From Anaerolineae bacterium (GTDB taxonomy: Bacteria; Chloroflexota; Anaerolineae; JAFGEY01), in the NCBI GenBank assembly GCA_016929775.1, contig JAFGIE010000088.1:1-12604 (forward strand): a stretch of 12,604 bases of DNA. Direction: 5' to 3'. A program made the translations under genes and the position numbers. This document shows positions 1 through 6,364 of this stretch, one piece after another (within the stretch, counting starts at the first letter, position 1; each line of letters starts with the position of its first letter). The notes under the pieces are model-generated. The model was given only the letters and a program-made list of their open reading frames with translations. It did no database searches and was not told the origin of the DNA.

Positions 1-39
1 CCGGACGGCAGCGATCTGCGTAAATGCCGGAATTACCTA

Positions 40-68
40 TTGACAAAATGTAACTAGTGTGGTATAAT
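40..68 (+). promoter_or_regulatory. Consensus sigma-70 promoter of the DUF5320 gene
   Basis: TTGACA lies at 40-45 and TATAAT at 63-68, separated by exactly 17 bp. A TG at 60-61 gives an extended -10 (TGGTATAAT). All 12 hexamer positions match the housekeeping consensus, so this should be a very strong promoter. The expected start is near 75, leaving a leader of about 74 nt. That leader contains a small hairpin (94-99 pairing with 103-108). No operator-like palindrome overlaps it. Confidence 0.9.
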
Positions 69-148
69 GGGCGCACCTGGAGAGAGAAGCGCACGTGGCA
101 GCGCCACGCGCGCCCCCCAGAGAATATCGCGGAGAGGAGGTGAACGAT

Positions 149-478
149 ATGCCAAGAGGTGATAGGACTGGGCCCGCAGGGATGGGCCCGATGACCGGTC
201 GTGCGGCTGGATACTGCGCTGGCTATGACGTGCCTGGGTTCCAGAACCCCGTGGGTGGGAGAATGGGTATGGGCATGCGTTGGGGCGGTGGATGGCGCGG
301 CGGCGGACGAGGCGGCTGGCGGTTTTGGCGTCAGCCCTTTGGGCCGGCGTACGTGCCGCCCGCATACGCGCCGCCGGTGACCCCCGAACAGGAGGCTGGT
401 GCGCTGCGCACACAGGCTGAATGGCTGGGCCAACAGCTGGAGACGATCCGGCAGCGACTGAGCGAGCTCGAAAAGTAG
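149..478 (+). CDS. DUF5320-type small glycine-rich protein
   Basis: A 109-residue protein of unknown function resembling the DUF5320 family. It opens with the typical MPRGDRTGPAGMGPMTGR start, followed by GYCAGYDVPG. A Gly/Arg/Trp/Met-rich low-complexity stretch covers residues 34-60 and a Pro/Ala/Tyr linker residues 64-78. The last 30 residues are charged and Gln/Leu-rich and look like a short amphipathic or coiled-coil helix. The start at 149 is preceded by GGAGAGGAGGTG at optimal spacing; an in-frame ATG at 95 lacks such a site and would put non-family sequence in front. Family members in anaerobes often sit beside MRP/ParA ATPases or NifX-like FeMo-cofactor proteins; none is visible here, although the region left of position 1 is unseen. 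Family call is good, function unknown. Confidence 0.8.
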   Translation: MPRGDRTGPAGMGPMTGRAAGYCAGYDVPGFQNPVGGRMGMGMRWGGGWRGGGRGGWRFWRQPFGPAYVPPAYAPPVTPEQEAGALRTQAEWLGQQLETIRQRLSELEK

Positions 479-506
479 ATCGCGATCGATCGGGATGCAT
501 CGTCGA

Positions 507-558
507 ACGGGCCCGTTCCCAGGGGGCACTACCGTGCCCTCAGTGGGAGCGGGCCCGT
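507..558 (+). terminator. Long perfect hairpin after the DUF5320 gene
   Basis: Beginning 28 nt after the stop codon, 507-515 (ACGGGCCCG) pairs with 550-558 (CGGGCCCGT). The stem continues through TTCCC/GGGAG with one G-T wobble, then 522-529 pairs with 534-541, closing on a 4-nt loop. Only two bases (542-543) are unpaired on the 3' side. There is no T run after it, so it is either a U-poor terminator or an RNA-stabilising 3' end. Its arm shares the GGGCCC...GTTCCC pattern with the hairpin at 6324-6356. Confidence 0.6.
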
Positions 559-612
559 CGCGTGCACAGGAGCGCGCACGCACACGAGACAAGTGTGACG
601 GCGCCCTCACCT

Positions 613-641
613 TTGACATCCCCCCTGTTGTGTGCTATCCT
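613..641 (+). promoter_or_regulatory. Sigma-70 promoter of the GH42-DegV unit
   Basis: TTGACA at 613-618, a 17-bp spacer, then TATCCT at 636-641 preceded by TG at 633-634 (extended -10, TGCTATCCT). The -35 is perfect and the -10 matches at 4 of 6 positions. Transcription would start near 648, leaving about 220 nt of leader before the GH42 start codon. Confidence 0.7.
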
Positions 642-644
642 TGT

Positions 645-830
645 GCGCAGCTAGGGGAGGCGCGACCGACAAGGAATGGCGGAACGTACGTGGTGAGGAG
701 ACACCTCAAGCCTGCGGGCGTCGCTGCGCTTCCCCAGTAGACGGAAGGATGCAGATGCAGGTAGGGGACGCTGACGGCGACGTACCACAGGCGGAACGCG
801 CCAGGTCTGAGCGGGATCTGGGCGCGTTCT
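645..830 (+). other. Structured 5' leader of the GH42 gene (candidate attenuator or riboswitch)
   Basis: The untranslated leader begins with a closing helix, GCGCAGC (645-651) with GCTGCGC (723-729), enclosing a hairpin TGAGG-AGACA-CCTCA (694-708). Several alternatives compete. GTCGC at 720-724 can pair with GCGAC at 662-666 or at 777-781; TCCCC at 731-735 can pair with GGGGA at 764-768; GGCGCG at 659-664 can pair with CGCGCC at 797-802, the 5' arm of the terminator-like hairpin at 793-830. GGCGGAACG occurs twice (679-687 and 791-799). I could not match it to the SAM, TPP, cobalamin, FMN, T-box, ydaO, ZTP or guanidine consensus. The pairings are visible; regulation is inference. Confidence 0.35.
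793..830 (+). terminator. Terminator-like hairpin in the GH42 leader
   Basis: AACGCGCC at 795-802 pairs perfectly with GGCGCGTT at 821-828. It is extended outward by G794-C829 and inward, past a bulged G820, by AGGTC/GATCT (803-807 with 815-819). It is followed by a pyrimidine-rich TTCTTTGCTTCT stretch. It sits downstream of the promoter at 613-641 and only 36 nt before the GH42 start. It is therefore best read as an attenuator, not as the end of an upstream gene. Confidence 0.55.
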
Positions 831-866
831 TTGCTTCTCAGGCAGGATCGCACCAGGAGACCGCAC

Positions 867-3005
867 ATGATCAACCTCGGCGTGCAGTACTACCGACCCC
901 CTTTTCCCAACCCCCGATACTGGCGCGATGACCTAGCGCAGATCGCAGCTGCCGGGCTGAACACCCTGCAGCTGTGGGTCGTCTGGAGCTGGGTGGAGCC
1001 AAGCCCGGGCGAATACCTGTTCGACGACTATGATCGCCTGGTCGAGATGGCGCACGACCGTGGCTTGGGCGTCGTCTTGAGCACGATCGCGGCGGTCCAT
1101 CCCTATTGGATCCACCGCGAGGTGCCGGGCAGCGAGATGATCGACAATATGGGCCACAAAGTCATCTCGTCGAACCGCGGCGAGATCCACTTTGGCCTGA
1201 CGCCGGGTGGGTGCACCGATCACCCAGGCGTGTGGGCGCGCATGCGCGGCTTCCTCGAGCAGGTCGTGACCCGCTATCGGGCGGCGCCCAACCTGCGCGG
1301 ATGGGATGCGTGGAACGAGCTGCGCTGGAACGTACAGGCCGACGGGCTGGTCTGTTACTGTCCCCACACGATGCGCGCCTTTCGCGACTGGCTGGATGCG
1401 CGCTACGGGGGCCTAGAGGGCCTCAACGCTGCCTGGCAGCGGCGCTATCGCGCCTGGGACGAGGTGATGCCGGGCAAAATGCCCAACCGGCCCTACACCG
1501 AGATGATGGCCTTTGAGCACTTTATGACCTGGCGCGCCACGGAACACGGCAAGGCACGCTATGACCTGATCAAGTCCCTCGACCCCGATCACCTGGTCAC
1601 GGTGCATGGCGGGCAGCCGACGGTCATGCACGGCGACGCTTACCCTGTGGGCACAGCGCTCCATCGCGGCAACGACTGGACCTACGCCGATCACATGGAC
1701 GGCATCGGCTGCTCCAGCTTTCCGGTCTGGCAGGGCGCCGACGACGCGGCGCTGACGGCGCGGCTCAGCTACCTGACCTCCGCCGCACGTGGGAAGCACA
1801 TCTGGCTCAGCGAGCTGCAGGGAGGGCGGGCGTCCAGCGGCTTCCAGGTGCACAGCCCTGTCCGCCCTGGGCCGCAGCAGCGCTGGGTATGGACCGGCAT
1901 CGCGGGCGGGGCGGACACGATCCTTTTTTGGTGCTGGCGGGACGAGGTGTTTGGCCGTGAATCCGCCGGGTTTGGGCTGTCCGGCAACGACGGCTTTGCC
2001 GAGCAGCGCCTGGCGGCGATGCGCAAGACGGGCGGCATCCTGCGACGCCACGCCGCGTTGCTCGACGGCTACCAGCCGGACGCGCCACGGGTGGGCATCT
2101 ATTTCAGCCCGCAGTCTTACTACTTGCACTGGGCGCAGGACGGCAGCGGCAGGACCGCGCAGCACGCCCTAGAGGGCTATGCGCGCGCCCTCGTGCGCGG
2201 CAATGTGCCCTACACCGTGGTCGAGGAGGAGCACCTCGCGTGCCTCGACGGGCTCGACGTCCTCTTTATGCCACGCGTGCTGGTGATCGACGAGCCGCAA
2301 GCCGAGGCGTTGAGCGCCTTTGTGCGGCGCGGTGGGGTGCTCGTCGCCGAGTCCGAATGCGGCGCCTACGGCAGCAATGGCCTGTACCGTTACCCGGAAG
2401 ACCGCTTTCTCGCCCAGCTGACCGGGATCCGCGAGATCGGGCGCCGCACCCTCGATCAGTCTTCGGTGAGGTTCGTCCTGGGCCGGCGCGCGTACGATCT
2501 GCCCGTCGCGCAGTGGCTGACCCCACTGCACGCCGGGCGTGACACCGTGTTGGCGACCGGCGCCGATGGGCCGCTGGCGGTCGAGCACCTCGTGGACCGG
2601 GGGCGCGTCCTGCTCTGCGGGACCTACATGGGCGATGCATACCATGTTGGGCAGGCGGGCGATCCGGCATACGCCCCCCACAGCGCCGATTTCGAGGCCT
2701 TTCTCCAGCAGATCGTGCGCGGCGCAGGCGTCCGCCCTGCCGTCGAGGTCCTGAGCACGACGCCGGCGGGCAGCGGGATGATCCACGCCACAATGGGCCG
2801 CAGCGAGGAACGTCGCATGGCGTTCGTGTTCTTTGACGAGGCCTGCGAGTCGGCGCGCCTTCGCTTCCCCTCAGGCGCCTTCTATGGCAAGGCGCGTGAC
2901 CTGATCAGCGACCAGGTCCTGCGCCTGACCCACACCTCGGGCGGCGAAGAATGCGACCTAGTGCGCCCCGAGTGGGGCTTCATGGTCTTGGTGCACGAGC
3001 TGTAG
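867..3005 (+). CDS. GH42 family beta-galactosidase
   Basis: A 712-residue glycoside hydrolase predicted to release terminal beta-galactose from oligosaccharides in the cytoplasm; no signal peptide is visible. Residues 1 to about 390 form the (beta/alpha)8 domain. The catalytic acid is Glu151 in WDAWNE and the nucleophile Glu316 in WLSELQGG, both in GH42 context. Residues about 415-640 resemble the trimerisation domain (GIYFSPQSYYLHW, then LFMPRVLVIDEPQ), followed by a beta-rich C-terminus. Length is normal for GH42. Many GH42 enzymes have a Cys cluster binding zinc; here Cys116, Cys163 and Cys165 remain (CYCPHT), but Thr168 stands where a further Cys is common. ATG at 867 is chosen for its AGGAGA site; the in-frame TTG at 831 lies in the terminator tail. 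DegV follows after 51 nt, suggesting an operon. GH42 also includes arabinosidases, so exact substrate is uncertain. Confidence 0.88.
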   Translation: MINLGVQYYRPPFPNPRYWRDDLAQIAAAGLNTLQLWVVWSWVEPSPGEYLFDDYDRLVEMAHDRGLGVVLSTIAAVHPYWIHREVPGSEMIDNMGHKVISSNRGEIHFGLTPGGCTDHPGVWARMRGFLEQVVTRYRAAPNLRGWDAWNELRWNVQADGLVCYCPHTMRAFRDWLDARYGGLEGLNAAWQRRYRAWDEVMPGKMPNRPYTEMMAFEHFMTWRATEHGKARYDLIKSLDPDHLVTVHGGQPTVMHGDAYPVGTALHRGNDWTYADHMDGIGCSSFPVWQGADDAALTARLSYLTSAARGKHIWLSELQGGRASSGFQVHSPVRPGPQQRWVWTGIAGGADTILFWCWRDEVFGRESAGFGLSGNDGFAEQRLAAMRKTGGILRRHAALLDGYQPDAPRVGIYFSPQSYYLHWAQDGSGRTAQHALEGYARALVRGNVPYTVVEEEHLACLDGLDVLFMPRVLVIDEPQAEALSAFVRRGGVLVAESECGAYGSNGLYRYPEDRFLAQLTGIREIGRRTLDQSSVRFVLGRRAYDLPVAQWLTPLHAGRDTVLATGADGPLAVEHLVDRGRVLLCGTYMGDAYHVGQAGDPAYAPHSADFEAFLQQIVRGAGVRPAVEVLSTTPAGSGMIHATMGRSEERRMAFVFFDEACESARLRFPSGAFYGKARDLISDQVLRLTHTSGGEECDLVRPEWGFMVLVHEL

Positions 3006-3056
3006 CGGCAAGGGCGATACCCCACCGGGCGCCCGTCACGTCCTGAAGGAGGAGAG

Positions 3057-3911
3057 ATGGGATCGATCGCGATCATCACCGACACCGACGCCAGCTTGCC
3101 CGCCGAGATCGCGGCGCGCCACGGGATCCGGCAGGTGCCGATCAACATCCTGTTCGGCACCGAGAGCTATGAGACAGGCATCGACATCGATGACGCACAG
3201 ACCTTTGCGCGCATCGATCGGGAGGGGGTGCTGCCCACGACGTCAGCGCCATCGCCGGGCCAGTTCGTCGAAGCGTTTGAGGGCGCGTTCGACGCGGGCG
3301 CCGAGGCGGCGATCTGCTTCTGTGTCAGCAGCAAGGTCAGCGCCACGTACAGCGCAGCGCTTGCCGCACGCGAGACCATGCCCGAGCGCGACATCTCGGT
3401 GGTCGATACGCTCAGCCTGTCGATGGGCCAGGGCTTCATGGCGCTCGCCGCGGCAGAGGCGGCGGCGCAAGGAGCGACGGTGGACCAAGCCGTCGCGCGT
3501 GCCGTCGCCGTCCGCGAGCGGACATCGCTGTACGCCGCCCTGTCCACGCTCAAGTACCTGGCGATGAGCGGGCGCGTGGGCAGCCTGGCGGCGGGCATGG
3601 CGAACCTGCTCAACGTCAAGCCGATCCTGACCATCGCCGACGGGACGCTCGACCTGCTGGAAAAGGTGCGCGCGCAGCGGCGTGCCTGGGCGCGGACGAT
3701 CGAGCTGACCGAGCAAACGGTCGGCGATCGCGCGATCGAGCGCATGGCGATCATCCACGTCAACGTGCCCGAGGAGGCGCGCCGCTTCCAGGAGCAGGTC
3801 CTGGCAGCGCTGCCCTACCAGGGCGACGTGATCGTCGCCGAGGTGACCCCTGGCCTTTCCGTCCACTCGGGGGCGGGCATGGTGGGCGTGGTCGTCGTCG
3901 CAGGCGAGTGA
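3057..3911 (+). CDS. DegV family fatty-acid-binding protein (FakB-like)
   Basis: A 284-residue DegV protein. This family binds a fatty acid in a deep pocket and, as FakB, presents it to the kinase FakA for phosphorylation and entry into phospholipids. Family signs are IAIITDTDASLP at the N-terminus, the lipid-carboxylate motif PTTSAPSPG at 60-68, SSKVSATY at 91-98, and LKYLAMSGRVGS at 165-176 followed by NVKPIL. Length is typical. The start has a near-ideal AAGGAGG site 4-5 nt upstream. It lies 51 nt after GH42 with no promoter or terminator visible between, so they are probably co-transcribed, though no functional link is obvious. No FakA-type kinase is in the window, so lipid specificity and the partner are unknown. 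Confidence 0.9.
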   Translation: MGSIAIITDTDASLPAEIAARHGIRQVPINILFGTESYETGIDIDDAQTFARIDREGVLPTTSAPSPGQFVEAFEGAFDAGAEAAICFCVSSKVSATYSAALAARETMPERDISVVDTLSLSMGQGFMALAAAEAAAQGATVDQAVARAVAVRERTSLYAALSTLKYLAMSGRVGSLAAGMANLLNVKPILTIADGTLDLLEKVRAQRRAWARTIELTEQTVGDRAIERMAIIHVNVPEEARRFQEQVLAALPYQGDVIVAEVTPGLSVHSGAGMVGVVVVAGE

Positions 3912-3935
3912 GCGTCCAAGTGGGGACACGAGACA

Positions 3936-3969
3936 GGCCGCTTGAGGGATGATGCTCCCTCAAGCGGCC
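3936..3969. terminator. Bidirectional hairpin between convergent genes
   Basis: A perfect 14-bp stem, GGCCGCTTGAGGGA at 3936-3949 with TCCCTCAAGCGGCC at 3956-3969, and a 6-nt loop. It begins 24 nt after the DegV stop and ends 59 nt before the stop of the convergent oxidase gene, so it can serve both. Neither side has a clear T run. Confidence 0.7.
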
Positions 3970-4028
3970 CCGTGTTCTGCGGCTCGCCCACCGTACTATG
4001 CGGGCCGCCAGACGTGCTCTATGGAGTG

Positions 4029-6050
4029 TTACTGCCCCGCTGCGACCGGCCCGACGTGGAGCACGCGCATCATCTCGTGATCCTCGTGCGAGAGGATGTG
4101 GCAGTGCCACACGTACCGCCCGGGCAGGTCAAAGGTGGCCTTGATGCGCACCACCTGGTCTGGATAAGCCGTGACCATGTCCTTCGGCGCCTTTTCCACG
4201 CCTGTAGCCGGTTCGATGTTCCCGTCGAGCGCAATGTTCTCCAGCCGGTAGCCCGTTCCCATGGTCCCGTTGTGCTGCATGATCGGCTGCGAGACGACGC
4301 CTGCAGAAAACCCTTCCCGCTCCAGGACCTCAAAGTGCACCAAGTGGAGGTGTACGGGGTGCGCGTCCATGGTGGCGTTATAGACCTCCCAGATCTCGGT
4401 CGCCCCGAGCCCCGGGTTCTCGGTCGTCGGCATGTGCCAGGTGATCGCGCCATTGACGGTCATGCCCATCGAGTCCATCTCCGGCTCGGCGGTGCCCAGC
4501 AGCGGCTGCAGGCGCCCGAACTCGTCCATGCCCTCGAACAGCGCGACCTTGCGGATCCTGGTCACGTCTCCCGCATTTCCTGCGTACCCGGCGATCCGTG
4601 CGGGGTCAAAGTCATCCGCGCGACCCGCGTCAAAGGGCAGTACCACGTCGAAAGCCATGATCCGGTCGGTCTGGCGATCGGCGAACAGGTCCTCGGGCGC
4701 CAGGGCATCGCCATAGTCGCCGCCAAAGGGCGCGTCGCCGCCGATATTCTCCATGATCACTCGGCTACCGAGTGTCACGGTCTTGAAATCAAAGACCACG
4801 TCGTAGCGCTCGCCGGGGCCGATCACGAGCGTGTCGGTCGTGGTCGCCGCGCTCGCCAGGCCCTGGTCGCTGCCGATCACGGCGAACGGGATCGGCGCGC
4901 CGGCGGCGCTCAGATCGGTCGCGCCCGCCGCCGTCTCCCGGAAGCGGACGACGAGGAAGCGGCTGTCGCAGCCGTTGAGGAGCCGCAAGCGATAGTTGCG
5001 CGGTTCGACATCGGCCTTAGGCCAGATCACGCCGTTGACCACCATGTGGTCGCCAAAGAACTCTGCCAGCGCCGTCGGCCCGCCGCCCGGGAACTGCGCC
5101 GGGGGCAAGGTCGCGCCCTCGCCCGTGATGAAATCGTCATAGAACGGGTCGCCAGGGTAAGCCGGGTAGAATAACTCGCCGGTCCCCTTGAACATGCGGT
5201 CCTGGATCGCGTACGCCAACTCGTAGGGGAAGGCGGGCAGCGTCAGGGGGTTGCCTGGCAGGCCCGTGTCCTGCGCGTCGCGAACGATGTAGAACCCGGC
5301 AAGTCCGGCATAGACGTTGAGCCGAGTGATGCCCAGCGCGTGGTCGTGGTACCACAGCGTGCCCGCGGGTTGGTCGTTGCGATAGAGGTACTTTTTCTCC
5401 ACCCAACGCGGGCCGCGCACCGCATAACCAGGGCTGAAAAAGTACTCGGGATTGCCGTCATAGATCGAGTCCGTGTGCCCGCCATGCAGGTGGGTGACGA
5501 TCGGCACGCCGTGCGTGGCGATCGAGAACTGCGTATAGCCGGGCAGGCTGTAGGCCCAGTGGAGCGACGTGTCGACGGGCAGCAGGTGGGGCAGCGGTAG
5601 TCCCGCCGCATCGAGGAGCTTGTTCTCCCACTTGACCTCGATCGGCGTGCCCTGTTGCACCTCGAAGGTGCGCCCGGGCCAAGTGTACCCCTTGCCGTTC
5701 TCGCCATAGCCCCACACCGTCGTCAGGAGCGGGGTAATGCCATCCGGGGCCACAAGCCCCACGTCTTGCACCGTCTGCCCGACGGCGACCTTGAACTTGT
5801 TGTTCGGCGAAGTAAACTTGAATGCAGGCGCCAGTGCATTAGGTGCCGGGTTGGTGAACTTGGGCTGGAGCGCGGGATCGCTCAGCCCCGGAATCGCTGG
5901 AACCGCCAGCAGACGCTTCAGGTTTGGCTCGGACCCGCCCGTGGTGCTTGCCGCCACCCGCAGGCCCGGGAGCGCGAACCCGGCAACCGCAAACGCCCCT
6001 GCGGTTAGAAACTGCCGCCGCGATAGGTTGAGTGTGTCTTTGCTGCTCAT
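4029..6050 (-). CDS. Tat-exported multicopper oxidase, CotA/bilirubin-oxidase type
   Basis: A 673-residue multicopper oxidase that would oxidise phenolic or metal substrates at a type 1 copper and reduce O2 to water at a trinuclear centre. The N-terminus carries a twin-arginine signal (SRRQFLTAGAF, residues 10-20) and a hydrophobic stretch, implying folded export across the membrane. All four copper motifs are intact: HLHG at 187-190, WYHDH at 233-237, HPVHLH at 564-569, and HCHILSHEDHEMM at 649-661 with Met660 as probable axial ligand. The GITRLNVYAGLAGFY segment at 240-254 resembles CotA and bilirubin oxidases. It is longer than CotA (about 510), the extra length lying at the N-terminus and between domains. 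The start has AGGGAGGT at good spacing. The gene stands alone between hairpins and has its own upstream region. Natural substrate (Mn, Cu(I), phenols) cannot be told. Confidence 0.92.
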   Translation of the reverse strand: MSSKDTLNLSRRQFLTAGAFAVAGFALPGLRVAASTTGGSEPNLKRLLAVPAIPGLSDPALQPKFTNPAPNALAPAFKFTSPNNKFKVAVGQTVQDVGLVAPDGITPLLTTVWGYGENGKGYTWPGRTFEVQQGTPIEVKWENKLLDAAGLPLPHLLPVDTSLHWAYSLPGYTQFSIATHGVPIVTHLHGGHTDSIYDGNPEYFFSPGYAVRGPRWVEKKYLYRNDQPAGTLWYHDHALGITRLNVYAGLAGFYIVRDAQDTGLPGNPLTLPAFPYELAYAIQDRMFKGTGELFYPAYPGDPFYDDFITGEGATLPPAQFPGGGPTALAEFFGDHMVVNGVIWPKADVEPRNYRLRLLNGCDSRFLVVRFRETAAGATDLSAAGAPIPFAVIGSDQGLASAATTTDTLVIGPGERYDVVFDFKTVTLGSRVIMENIGGDAPFGGDYGDALAPEDLFADRQTDRIMAFDVVLPFDAGRADDFDPARIAGYAGNAGDVTRIRKVALFEGMDEFGRLQPLLGTAEPEMDSMGMTVNGAITWHMPTTENPGLGATEIWEVYNATMDAHPVHLHLVHFEVLEREGFSAGVVSQPIMQHNGTMGTGYRLENIALDGNIEPATGVEKAPKDMVTAYPDQVVRIKATFDLPGRYVWHCHILSHEDHEMMRVLHVGPVAAGQ

Positions 6051-6183
6051 ATGTACCTCCCTCTACGCGCCCTCTTCCAGCTCCGCCGCAAAGCCGGGCC
6101 CGTACCGATTCGCCTGTAACGTTCCCGCCATCTCGACGCCATGTTGGTAGAGAGCGAAGCCCTGTATGATGCGATCATGCGTC

Positions 6184-6198
6184 GGTCTAGTCTAGACC
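6184..6198. promoter_or_regulatory. Perfect 15-bp palindrome, candidate operator of the oxidase
   Basis: GGTCTAG-T-CTAGACC, two 7-bp half-sites around one base. It lies 134 bp upstream of the oxidase start codon and just downstream of the expected transcript start from the TACAAT box at 6215-6220. That is a position where a bound repressor would block transcription. It does not match the CsoR or CopY copper-operator consensus I know, so the regulator is unknown. Confidence 0.45.
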
Positions 6199-6214
6199 TT
6201 GTCATGTTAGGGAT

Positions 6215-6243
6215 ATTGTACAGGCACACTCGCGTGCGGGCTA
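6215..6243 (-). promoter_or_regulatory. Weak candidate promoter of the multicopper oxidase
   Basis: Reading leftward, TACAAT (6220 to 6215) matches the -10 consensus at 5 of 6 positions. At 17-bp spacing the -35 would be TAGCCC (6243 to 6238), only 3 of 6. A weak -35 would fit a regulated promoter, but this is a low-confidence call. Confidence 0.35.
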
Positions 6244-6323
6244 CGACAAAAGTCGCCCGTGCCTGGGATTTATAGATCGCGTTGCCATAGGGGAACCGCA
6301 CGGTGGGGGAAGCAGGAAGTGGC

Positions 6324-6356
6324 AGGGCCCCGTTCCCTCGGAGGGAACGGGGCCCT
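6324..6356 (-). terminator. Hairpin closing the ECF-sulfatase cluster
   Basis: A perfect 15-bp stem, AGGGCCCCGTTCCCT at 6324-6338 with its complement at 6342-6356, around a 3-nt loop. It begins 8 nt after the sulfatase stop codon. Reading leftward it is followed by C/T-rich sequence with no clean T run. Confidence 0.7.
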
Positions 6357-6364
6357 CAGCGTGG

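Larger units (their letters stand above)
6051..6364. other. Intergenic region upstream of the oxidase
   Basis: A gene-free 314-nt stretch between two leftward genes. It holds a weak leftward promoter (6215-6243), a perfect 15-bp palindrome (6184-6198), a small hairpin CGAC-AAAA-GTCG at 6244-6255 and the sulfatase terminator hairpin (6324-6356). No coding frame here has a convincing ribosome site or family resemblance. Confidence 0.6.

Noticed and set aside
645..830. Match of the GH42 leader to a known riboswitch class
   Set aside because: Compared by memory with SAM, TPP, cobalamin, FMN, T-box, c-di-GMP, ydaO, ZTP, fluoride and guanidine consensus motifs; none of the diagnostic core sequences is present. 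An Rfam search would be decisive.
831..866. TTG at 831 as an earlier start of the GH42 gene
   Set aside because: It lies in the tail of the terminator-like hairpin, has no ribosome site, and adds 12 Arg-rich residues not seen in the family; ATG at 867 has AGGAGA correctly placed.
3942..5174. A 410-codon plus-strand frame antisense to the multicopper oxidase
   Set aside because: No ribosome site and a His/Val/Arg-rich product typical of an antisense shadow; the oxidase on the other strand has all copper motifs.
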